Shown: positions 1 through 5,748 of the stretch, one piece after another | Layout: each line of letters begins with the position of its first letter | Numbering within the stretch: the first letter of the stretch is position 1 | Source: Acidobacteriaceae bacterium | GTDB lineage: Bacteria; Acidobacteriota; Terriglobia; Bryobacterales; Bryobacteraceae | Direction: 5' to 3' | Assembly: GCA_019245255.1 (NCBI GenBank) | Contig: JAFARV010000099.1 | Span: forward strand, 1 to 8,631 | DNA length: 8,631 nt | Program-made: the position numbers and the translations under genes | Notes under the pieces: model-generated | What the model was told of the DNA's origin: nothing | What the model saw: the letters and a program-made list of their open reading frames with translations, nothing else | Database searches by the model: none

Positions 1-2217
1 AGCTTTGGAACGGTGTCCGCCTATTACCTTGCCGACGACTATACGCAGAACAACCCTTATCCGACTCTCCAGGGCGGGGCAAGCGTTCCGGGTTTCAACG
101 CACTGAACCTGGGCCGCTCTCAATTACTCACGCTGGGCGATACCAAGAGCTTCGGATCCAATGCTGTAAACGAGCTGCATTTTTCCTTCGTGCGCGACGT
201 GAATGACGTCGGAACACCGCTAGGAACGGTTGGAACCAGCTTGGCGTCGCAAGGATTTGTAACTTCCGGAGGCGCGCCGAGTATTCTTCCGCAGCGTCCC
301 GGGATTGTTGGCGTAGAAAATATTATCTTCGATAACTTTGTAATTGGTTCCACCATCACAGGACTTAATCAGGCCGATAACACGTTTGAGTACCGTGACA
401 ATCTGTCGTGGGTATCCGGTAAGCACACGGTTAAGCTTGGAGGAGAATTACTCTTCAGTCAAGTGAATGCAAATGCAGATGTCCAGTCGAACGGAACATT
501 TAGTTTCTTCGGCTCGGAGACGGGCATTGATTTTGCGGATTTTTTGATCGGGACTCCGAGCTTCTACAAGCAAGGCGACGCGCAATCGTTTTACATGCGG
601 AACCGGTATGGGGCACTCTTTGTCCAAGACAGTTGGCGACTCCGACCAACTGTCACTTTCAACTACGGCGTACGGTGGGACGTAATGATGCCGTGGTATG
701 AAAAGTACAATCAAATTCAGACTCTGGTTCCAGGCGAGCAATCGATTGTTTACCCCGGTGCTCCAAGTGGCCTGGTGTTTCCGACTGATCCAGGTATTGC
801 GCGTTCTTTGGCGCCAACGAAATGGAATAACTTCTCGCCGCGTTTTGGTTTAGCATGGGCTCCGCGAGGCATAAGTGAGGTCGGTCGGCGGCTCTTTGGG
901 GATGGTGGCAAGACAAGCCTCCGGATTGGTTTCGGGCGCTTCTTCACGGCAGTGGAGGGCGTTTCGGCAGGTGTTATGGCGGGCGATCCTCCGTACGGCA
1001 GCACTTATTCGAGTCCGGCTCCGCCCATTTTTTCCGATCCGTTTGTTACAGCCTCAACAGGGTACAACAATGGTCAGCGTTTTCCGCTTCATTACCCGCC
1101 TTTGAATGCAAGTGCCAGTAACCCCAATGCGAACGTCGACTGGGCGCCGTTTCTGCCGATTTCCGGATTACCAGGGTACTTTCCGGGTAACCGCATTCCG
1201 TATAGCGAGCAGTACACCTTTTCGATGCAGCGCCAAGTTGGCAATGGTACTGTGGTTACGGCAGCCTACGTCGGAAGCGAATCCCATCATTTGTTGGTGC
1301 TTCTCGAAGCGAATCCGGGTAACCCGGGGCTTTGTCTCAGCCTGACCCAGCAGAACGAAGTAGCGCCTGGGACGGCTACGTGCGGACCCTTTGCTGAATC
1401 GAACGTTTTCACGACGGCCTCAGGGAACGTTGTTCATGGGACCCGGCCGGTGTTTGGTCCGAACTTCGGCAGCGTGGACTGGCTTTCGACGATCGGCAAT
1501 GCCAACTACAATGCTTTAGAGCTCAGCGTCCGCCATTCCAGCCGCAGAGCCGAGATACAAGCCGGCTACACCTATGGAAAGGCCCTAGATAATTCCTCGA
1601 GCATCTCGGAGCAGTTGAATCCTTACAATTATCGTGCGACCTATGCGCCATCTGCATTCGATCTGAAGCATAACTTTGTCGTGAGTTACCGGTATGAGAT
1701 TCCGTTTGAAAGCTGGTTCGAGACGGGCAACCGGCTGACTAAAGGATGGGTCCTTTCAGGGATTTCCAGATTCTCGACCGGCTTTCCGGTTACATTCACG
1801 AACGGGAGCGATAACTCGTTGCTTGGGACGCAGCCGGACGGCGTAAACTCTCTCGGTGTAGACCTGCCGGATATGAGTCGAGGGCCACTCGAACTAAATC
1901 ATAATCCGCGCAACGGACTGCCTTACTTCAATACTGTGTTGTTCAGTTTGCAGCCTTTGGGTGAGCCCGGGACAGCACCGCGGCGATTGTTTTATGGGCC
2001 GGGGATTGAGAACTTCGATGTTGCTATTTCCAAAGTCGTGAGTCTTGGCGAATCGCGATCTCTGCAACTGCGACTTGAAACGTTCAACAGTTTCAATCAC
2101 GCACAGTTTTTCGGACCTACGTCGGTGAACGGCGAGATCACGAGTTCAGGATTCGGGCAAGTGACAAAAGCGATGAATCCCCGGCTGGTTCAGCTCGGAG
2201 TGAAGCTAACGTTTTGA
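1..2217 (+). CDS. TonB-dependent receptor-like outer-membrane protein (Oar type), 5' end missing
   Basis: This is the C-terminal part (about 738 residues) of a large outer-membrane beta-barrel protein. The reading frame is already open at base 1 (S-F-G-T before the GTG at 13), so the true start and the expected N-terminal carboxypeptidase-regulatory-like and plug domains lie outside the window. Visible family features are alternating aromatic beta-strands (for example YGALFVQDSWRLRPTVTFNY), the 'SPRFGLAWAP' segment, the 'RIPYSEQYTFSMQRQ' strand, a late 'LETFNSFNHAQF' segment, and a C-terminal aromatic residue (VKLTF), which is the usual recognition end for barrel assembly. The gene ends with two tandem in-frame stops (TGATGA). 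Acidobacteria carry many such paralogues, generally thought to act in uptake of large substrates or in surface functions. The substrate cannot be inferred here. No TonB box is visible because the N-terminus is missing. Confidence 0.9.
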   Translation, partial: SFGTVSAYYLADDYTQNNPYPTLQGGASVPGFNALNLGRSQLLTLGDTKSFGSNAVNELHFSFVRDVNDVGTPLGTVGTSLASQGFVTSGGAPSILPQRPGIVGVENIIFDNFVIGSTITGLNQADNTFEYRDNLSWVSGKHTVKLGGELLFSQVNANADVQSNGTFSFFGSETGIDFADFLIGTPSFYKQGDAQSFYMRNRYGALFVQDSWRLRPTVTFNYGVRWDVMMPWYEKYNQIQTLVPGEQSIVYPGAPSGLVFPTDPGIARSLAPTKWNNFSPRFGLAWAPRGISEVGRRLFGDGGKTSLRIGFGRFFTAVEGVSAGVMAGDPPYGSTYSSPAPPIFSDPFVTASTGYNNGQRFPLHYPPLNASASNPNANVDWAPFLPISGLPGYFPGNRIPYSEQYTFSMQRQVGNGTVVTAAYVGSESHHLLVLLEANPGNPGLCLSLTQQNEVAPGTATCGPFAESNVFTTASGNVVHGTRPVFGPNFGSVDWLSTIGNANYNALELSVRHSSRRAEIQAGYTYGKALDNSSSISEQLNPYNYRATYAPSAFDLKHNFVVSYRYEIPFESWFETGNRLTKGWVLSGISRFSTGFPVTFTNGSDNSLLGTQPDGVNSLGVDLPDMSRGPLELNHNPRNGLPYFNTVLFSLQPLGEPGTAPRRLFYGPGIENFDVAISKVVSLGESRSLQLRLETFNSFNHAQFFGPTSVNGEITSSGFGQVTKAMNPRLVQLGVKLTF

Positions 2218-2327
2218 TGAAGGGTTAGTTGAGGAGCGGGGTCGGGTAAGATTTCTTCCATCGGTAGGGACAATAGCGGGCTGTAAGCGGAACCGCAGCC
2301 GGCCGGATTTTCTGCGGGTAGGCCGAT

Positions 2328-2343
2328 TCTGGGTATACCCAGA
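2328..2343. repeat. 16-bp perfect palindrome in the gap before the HNH gene
   Basis: TCTGGGTATACCCAGA is perfectly self-complementary. It lies in the roughly 240-base gap between the TonB-like gene and the HNH gene, about 130 bases upstream of the preferred HNH start. It could be an operator for a dimeric regulator or a chance palindrome. There is no T-tract, so it is not an intrinsic terminator. Otherwise the gap (2218-2459) shows no gene I can support; it is GC-rich and has no convincing -35/-10 pair. Confidence 0.4.
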
Positions 2344-2459
2344 GTGACTGAAGGCCGCCAACCCGAATAGATGCAGTTGCGCTTACGTTTTGTGTGGCAT
2401 GACCGGCCGGTGTGGCCGATAAGAGTGCCGTGGAATCATCGAAGCAAGAGGGCATTGCT

Positions 2460-2969
2460 GTGCCTAGAAGGAAGCGCAGGCCGCTCCCGAAGACATTGCA
2501 ATTGAACGTGTATCGGCGCGATAACTGGCTATGTTACTGGTGCAAACGAGCAGTAATATTTTCTCCGGCTTTCAAACTGCTGCAATTGGACTTGCAGTCA
2601 TCCGGCTTCGACAAGGTTGCGTATTATCACCCGCATGGGACGCGGCGTGATGCGCCTCTACTAGACGAACTCGGTGCGGCTATCGATCACGTTCACGCAT
2701 TCTCGTCGGGGGGTGCTTGTAGTGAAGAGAACTTCCGAACATCGTGCTGGAAGTGTAATGTCCGAAAGAACGACGCCGCAGTGCAGAAATGGGAACAGCG
2801 CGAGAAACGTTCCCCGATCAAAGGCAAGTACGGCGAGCCAACGCATTGGGACGGGCTTACGTCGCTATTCATACTAATAGCTGAACGGAATCCTTCGCTT
2901 CTGACGGACACCGAGCGAGATTGGCTGAGCGCGCTGAAGGCAATGCGTCCCTGTTCTTTGGCTGATTGA
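2460..2969 (+). CDS. HNH endonuclease family protein
   Basis: Predicted 169-residue HNH nuclease, a metal-dependent DNA-cleaving fold. With the GTG at 2460 as residue 1, a basic N-terminus (PRRKRRPLPK) leads to a zinc-binding pair C25-Y-W-C28. The HNH core follows: D76-H77 in 'AAIDHVHAFSSGG', N91 in 'EENF', and the second cysteine pair C96-W-K-C99 followed by N100. The last third includes 'KGKYGEPTHWDGL'. The four cysteines would hold a structural zinc, while H77 and the downstream Asn/His positions would form the betabetaalpha-metal site. I prefer the GTG at 2460 because AGAGGG lies 7-8 bases before it; an upstream in-frame GTG at 2412 would add 16 residues but has no Shine-Dalgarno. It stands alone, with no methyltransferase or mobile-element gene beside it. 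Restriction, homing-like or phage-defence roles are all possible; none can be chosen from the sequence. Confidence 0.85.
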   Translation: MPRRKRRPLPKTLQLNVYRRDNWLCYWCKRAVIFSPAFKLLQLDLQSSGFDKVAYYHPHGTRRDAPLLDELGAAIDHVHAFSSGGACSEENFRTSCWKCNVRKNDAAVQKWEQREKRSPIKGKYGEPTHWDGLTSLFILIAERNPSLLTDTERDWLSALKAMRPCSLAD

Positions 2970-3145
2970 TTGTGCTGCGGCGCAAAACGGCATTAACCTC
3001 GCGAGTGGAGCTGAGTCTTGGATTCGCTATCACAGTACGCGGTACCAGATGGAGTCAATTCATTGGGAGTCAAATAAGTCAATCGCTGCTACACTTTGCA
3101 TATAGCCTTGGTTTATGCGTCATCCGCGTGGGGAGGACATTCTTT

Positions 3146-3403
3146 ATGACGGTTTCGATTCAACTGTCAGACGAAAAGACTGCGGTGCTTGCGGCTAAAG
3201 CACGTGCACAAGGCTTATCGGCCGAGCAGTATGCCCGCCAAGTGCTCGAACGCGATCTGGAGGCCGGTGCTGAGCGCCCGCCTATTTGGGAAATCATTGC
3301 GGAGAACATGAGGCAAGTGCCACCGGAGGACCTCGCGACCCTGCCTCGAGACGGTGCAAGCCAGATCGATCATTATGTCTACGGTCATCCCAAAAGGGAC
3401 TAG
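3146..3403 (+). CDS. VapB-like antitoxin, apparently intact (orphaned)
   Basis: This 85-residue protein begins MTVSIQLSDEKTAVLAAKAR, a short beta-strand followed by two helices, as in ribbon-helix-helix VapB-type antitoxins. It has an acidic, helical toxin-neutralising C-terminal tail ending 'QIDHYVYGHPKRD'. The start is well supported: ATG at 3146 with GGAGG at 3132-3136, nine bases upstream. The frame is open back to 2966, but that extension does not look like the family. Its stop TAG overlaps by one base (TAGTG) the GTG of a vapC remnant, the classic coupled antitoxin-toxin arrangement, which identifies the lost partner as a PIN-domain RNase. Because that toxin is truncated, the antitoxin is probably an orphan. 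It might still autoregulate or neutralise a related toxin elsewhere. The 176 bases between the HNH stop and this start hold no gene I can support. Confidence 0.75.
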   Translation: MTVSIQLSDEKTAVLAAKARAQGLSAEQYARQVLERDLEAGAERPPIWEIIAENMRQVPPEDLATLPRDGASQIDHYVYGHPKRD

Positions 3404-3513
3404 TGAACGTCTTTGCCGATACTTTTTATTGGGTAGCTTTGACCAGCACCGATGACCATACAAATTCAACTCATCGGCTGCGGAATCTGGGCTGGCAAGT
3501 CTGGCTCGCATGA
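3403..3513 (+). pseudogene. VapC-like PIN-domain toxin, 5' remnant
   Basis: GTG at 3403 opens a 36-codon frame beginning MNVFADTFYWVALTSTDD, which matches the first beta-strand of a PIN-domain VapC toxin and contains the first conserved acidic residue (D6 in 'FADT'). PIN toxins are about 130-145 residues. Here the resemblance is lost at about 3450, exactly where a second VapB-like start (ATG 3452) begins. The remaining catalytic acids, and the rest of the domain, are absent from all three forward frames downstream. The likely history is a deletion between tandem vapBC modules that joined the head of this toxin to the next antitoxin gene. The remnant cannot be an active RNase. Confidence 0.65.
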
Positions 3514-3722
3514 AAGGCCTACCGCTCAACGAATACATCCAAGGTCTTCTTGAGTCGCTTGCGATCATGGATCTACGTGCTACGCCGAGTGACGTAACGC
3601 GGGAGGAGCGCGCCGATGCTTTTCAAACCTGGGCGAGAGCCTTCCCATACAAAAGAAAGACAGCTCTCTGACATGAGGCTATCAGTCGCGACAGTATCTA
3701 TCGCAGAGCGAGCAATGAGTGA
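3452..3722 (+). pseudogene. second VapB-like antitoxin, inactivated by a frameshift and a stop
   Basis: ATG at 3452 gives MTIQIQL, closely similar to the MTVSIQL start of the intact antitoxin at 3146. After that heptapeptide the frame is wrong. The homologous reading continues in the frame of codon 3471 (SSAAESGLASLARMKGLPLN and onward, through 'EYIQGLLESLA'), so there is an indel near 3470. That frame runs through an acidic middle and 'AFQTWARAFP', hits TGA at 3669-3671, then continues in frame with 'HEAISRDSIYRRASNE' to TGA at 3720. The tail 'EAISRDSIY' is characteristic of the C-terminus of VapB antitoxins of this type, so the internal TGA is a nonsense lesion rather than the natural end. 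Two independent lesions argue for decay. A short protein could still be made from the ATG at 3510, but it would lack the DNA-binding N-terminus. Confidence 0.7.
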
Positions 3723-3728
3723 TGCTCG

Positions 3729-4168
3729 ATGGACTGCTTGGCAGATACAAACGTCTTGATCCGCACTATCGATCGACTCCACCCTCATCATCCTGTAGCA
3801 CTCAAGGCTCTCGATAGTATTCTGCGCAATGGTGGTCGCATTTACATTGCCGCTCAGAATTTAGTGGAGTTTTGGAGTGTCTGCAGTCGCCCACTTAGCC
3901 GAAATGGTCTCGGCCTGTCCACGAGCGAAACTGAAACAGCAATGTCAGCTCGAACGTATTCTTCTACTTCTGCCAGAAGTCCCGGCGATCTTCCCGGAAT
4001 GGCGTCGTTTTGGTGGCCGCGCACGCAGTATCAGGTGTCGATTTTTTCGATACCCGTCTGGTTGCCGTCATGCGTGTTTTCGGCATCAACGACTTGCTGA
4101 CTTTCAACAGGGCGGATTTCGTGCGCTAGCCCATGATCAACGTCGTTGATCCATCGAGCATTCCTTAA
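3729..4168 (+). pseudogene. VapC-like PIN-domain toxin pseudogene (two frameshifts and a nonsense codon)
   Basis: ATG at 3729 lies six bases after the vapB pseudogene stop. It starts MDCLADTNVLIRTIDRLHPH, a textbook PIN-domain head with the first catalytic Asp in 'ADTN', followed by 'AAQNLVEFWSVCSRP' carrying the conserved Glu. After 'LSTSETET' (about 3938) the family sequence moves to the next frame, giving 'QLERILLLLPEVPAIFPEWR' from 3946. At the T-run 4008-4011 it moves again and reads 'LVAAHAVSGVDFFDTRLVAV' and then 'MRVFGINDLLTFNRADFVR', which holds the last acidic residues (D in 'DTRL', D in 'NRADF'). TAG at 4127-4129 replaces an expected Tyr codon, after which 'PMINVVDPSSIP' continues to TAA at 4166. 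Removing one T from 4008-4011 repairs the second shift. The repaired protein would have a normal VapC length, about 145 residues. As it stands the gene cannot encode an active PIN RNase. The 133 bases after it (4169-4301) contain nothing I can annotate. Confidence 0.8.
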
Positions 4169-4301
4169 GAGGTGGCGTGATTTCTCCGTAGTTTAGTCCG
4201 CAGAGCAGACGACCTGGCCCTCAGCGGTCGCAAGCGGTCCATCGACCCGTTGGGCTCCGTCTGAATTTCGGCGGGCTTTTGTCGTTTACGGGGCGGCGGG
4301 T

Positions 4302-4964
4302 TCAAGCGTGCGCCGGTTTGGCCTTGAGATAAAAATTGACCCCTTCGGCTTTCGCCAGTCCAGCAATGACGCCGAACATGTTTTTGGAGGATGGATTACC
4401 ATGAGGCCCGAACATGCGCATCAGGCTTGTTTTTGGAATATGGGTTTCCTTCGCCAGTTCCTCGAAGCCCATCGTCGCATTGATGTACTGGCGCATAATG
4501 CTTTGGCCTCTTTCGACCTCACCAGAGAGCAGCAGTTCAACAGCTTCGCTTAATAGCGCACGACGGAAAGAGGCGTCACGTTGCGCACGTTCGCGGACGG
4601 TTTCACGGAAATCTTTTGTTAATGGCACAGTTTCTGCCTCTCGTTTCGGCCTTCTTGCGCTTGTGTAGTCAGCCCAATTCGCTTGCGCGGTCTGAATGTC
4701 ACCGGGTTGACTTTTCTTCGAGCCGCCGCAGAGCAGGATGACGAGCGTTTTCCCGTCCTGCCCGAAATAAATCCTGTATCCCGGCCCGAAGTCGATCTTG
4801 TACTCACTCACACCGCCACCAAGCGCCTTGACGTTCGACAAGTTGCCTTCGGCAATTCGCTCCAGAGCAATGGTTATCTTTGCAGCGGCAACACCATTGA
4901 GGCCCGCAAACCATTTACCGAAAGGACTCTTGCCCGCTTCGGTTATGTACTCGCGCACCTTCAT
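4302..4964 (-). CDS. fused toxin-antitoxin: HigB/Gp49-like toxin plus HigA-like HTH antitoxin
   Basis: One 220-residue ORF holds both halves of a type II toxin-antitoxin pair. Residues 1 to about 100 match the RelE-superfamily Gp49-like (HigB) toxin: 'SPFGKWFAGLNGVAAAKI', 'LERIAEGNLSNVKAL', and the core strands 'EYKIDFGPGYRIYF' and 'LVILLCGGSKKSQPGDI'. Such toxins are ribosome-dependent mRNA interferases. Residues about 113-220 match the partner antitoxin: 'PLTKDF', then 'RALLSEAVELLLSGEVERGQ', then a helix-turn-helix at about 167-205 ('GFEELAKETHIPKTSLMRMF', 'GPHGNPSSKNMFGVIAGLAK'). The halves are normally separate, tightly spaced genes, toxin first. Here a linker rich in Arg and Glu (about 101-112) joins them with no stop. 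An in-frame GTG with a good Shine-Dalgarno survives at the junction, so free antitoxin may also be made. The upstream start at 4964 has no strong Shine-Dalgarno. It is a single-gene unit divergent from the vapBC remnants. Confidence 0.85.
   Translation of the reverse strand: MKVREYITEAGKSPFGKWFAGLNGVAAAKITIALERIAEGNLSNVKALGGGVSEYKIDFGPGYRIYFGQDGKTLVILLCGGSKKSQPGDIQTAQANWADYTSARRPKREAETVPLTKDFRETVRERAQRDASFRRALLSEAVELLLSGEVERGQSIMRQYINATMGFEELAKETHIPKTSLMRMFGPHGNPSSKNMFGVIAGLAKAEGVNFYLKAKPAHA
4626..4642 (-). promoter_or_regulatory. internal Shine-Dalgarno and GTG start inside the fused toxin-antitoxin gene
   Basis: On the minus strand, GAGAGG (4642-4637) is followed after eight bases by GTG (4628-4626), in frame with the fusion at codon 113, right before 'PLTKDF', where free antitoxins of this family normally begin. 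This is better placed than any ribosome-binding site I see at the gene's own first ATG. It probably reflects the ancestral antitoxin start and could still produce a separate antitoxin of about 108 residues. Confidence 0.55.
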
Positions 4965-5040
4965 TACGACACAATGATACCATTTATGTTAGCAACGGCT
5001 TGTGACTGGCTTTGTGTTCTGGGGGCTTTGTTTGTGCTTT

Positions 5041-5520
5041 TTATTTGAACGGATCGGTTGACACGAGGCAACCACCGACCGTTCCGGCCTTCTTTAACTG
5101 CTTCACGATGCGAGCAGCTACCTTGCGGTTCCCGCTGCGGCGAAGCGGGTTGAAGAAGAGCGAGCGGTCACCCGCAGCACCAGCCCAGACGATCTCGTGT
5201 TTCGATAAGTCAACCACTTCGAGCGTACCCTCGATTTTGTCCTTATCGTACACAAATGCGTCGTGCCATAACGAACGGTCATTAATTGCAACAGCTTTGA
5301 TTGTGCACTCCGCCTGAGACTCATCGGTCACCAGCGTCGCCGGTACGTGCTGCTTCACCAGTTCTGCCGCAATGAACGGGTGCAAGTCGCCTGGCATCGA
5401 AGGATCGAGATAAAGCTTGTGCCCTGAGCTTTGCGCCGATGCGCTTGTTACGAGGATGCCAATACTCAGGATAGATGCGGCGCAAGTGCGCCGGATGAAA
5501 GACAACATACGTTGTCCCAT
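5041..5520 (-). CDS. small secreted protein of unknown function
   Basis: This 159-residue protein (from the ATG at 5520) has a clear Sec signal peptide: basic 'FIRR', a hydrophobic stretch 'AASILSIGILVTSASA', and probable signal peptidase cleavage after A-S-A. The mature part starts as QSSGHKLYLDPSMPGDLHPF, continues with 'ELVKQHVPATLVTDES', and ends with 'EVVDLSKHEIVWAGAAGDRS' and 'NPLRRSGNRKVAARIVKQL'. This alternation of short strands with a terminal helix looks like a small periplasmic alpha/beta domain. The 'VVD..KHEIVWAG.AGDRS' signature recalls short exported proteins seen in acidobacteria, but I know no assigned function. Two cysteines occur in the mature protein ('AECTIK', 'GGCLVS') and could form a disulfide. 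A second in-frame ATG at 5508 with GGGA upstream is an alternative start that still leaves a full signal peptide. A TTG at 5526 is less likely. Confidence 0.75.
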   Translation of the reverse strand: MGQRMLSFIRRTCAASILSIGILVTSASAQSSGHKLYLDPSMPGDLHPFIAAELVKQHVPATLVTDESQAECTIKAVAINDRSLWHDAFVYDKDKIEGTLEVVDLSKHEIVWAGAAGDRSLFFNPLRRSGNRKVAARIVKQLKKAGTVGGCLVSTDPFK

Positions 5521-5609
5521 CGGCAAACTCGTGGGTGATCTTTAGCTTTCTCGCGGAGCGCAGGACTGCCTAGGTGAGGGTGGAAGCGTGGCGGTCGAGG
5601 AGAAGCGGG

Positions 5610-5640
5610 CCAAAACCTGAGGTTTTGGGCTTGTTTTTGT
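5610..5640 (+). terminator. hairpin with T-tract, plus-strand orientation
   Basis: CCAAAACC (5610-5617), loop TGA, GGTTTTGG (5621-5628), then TTGTTTTTGT by 5640 on the plus strand. The eight-base-pair stem with a U-rich 3' side has the form of an intrinsic terminator. It would act on plus-strand transcription, yet the flanking genes and the tRNA are all on the minus strand. It may block antisense transcription, or it may simply be a hairpin. Confidence 0.35.
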
Positions 5641-5669
5641 CGTGGCTTCACGAAAAAAGGCAGCAAGAA

Positions 5670-5743
5670 TGGCTGGGAGGCAGGGACTCGAACCCCGATA
5701 CGCAGATCCAGAGTCTGCAGTCTTACCATTAGACGACCTCCCA
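5670..5743 (-). tRNA. tRNA-Gln (anticodon CTG)
   Basis: Read on the minus strand, the 74-base sequence starts TGGGAGGTCGTC and folds into a full cloverleaf. The acceptor stem TGGGAGG pairs with CCTCCCA, including the U1-A72 pair typical of bacterial tRNA-Gln. The D-arm contains TCTAATGGTAAGA. The anticodon arm is CTGCAGA/CTCTGGA/TCTGCG with anticodon CTG (plus-strand 5709-5711), decoding CAG. The T-arm contains GGGGTTCGAGTCCC. The discriminator is G73 and CCA is encoded (5672-5670). A run of six T follows on the transcribed strand (5658-5653) and may help end transcription. The 5' end lies five bases beyond the sortase stop codon. Confidence 0.95.
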
Positions 5744-5748
5744 AGAGG

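Noticed and set aside
2225..2455. 76-codon minus-strand ORF in the gap between the TonB-like and HNH genes
   Set aside because: It has no recognisable domain, no good Shine-Dalgarno, overlaps the HNH 5' region, and its composition looks like chance open frame in GC-rich sequence.
2966..3145. 60-codon N-terminal extension of the VapB-like antitoxin
   Set aside because: The start lacks a ribosome site and the extension is unlike the family, whereas ATG 3146 has GGAGG at ideal spacing and gives the expected MTVSIQL start.
3877..4149. Independent 90-residue plus-strand protein
   Set aside because: Only its middle (QLERILLLLPEVPAIFPEWR) resembles anything, and that is the shifted central part of the VapC pseudogene.
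5670..5743. Attachment-site duplication of the tRNA-Gln 3' end
   Set aside because: I looked by eye for a second copy of the TGGCTGGGAGGCAGGGACTC end in the window and found none.
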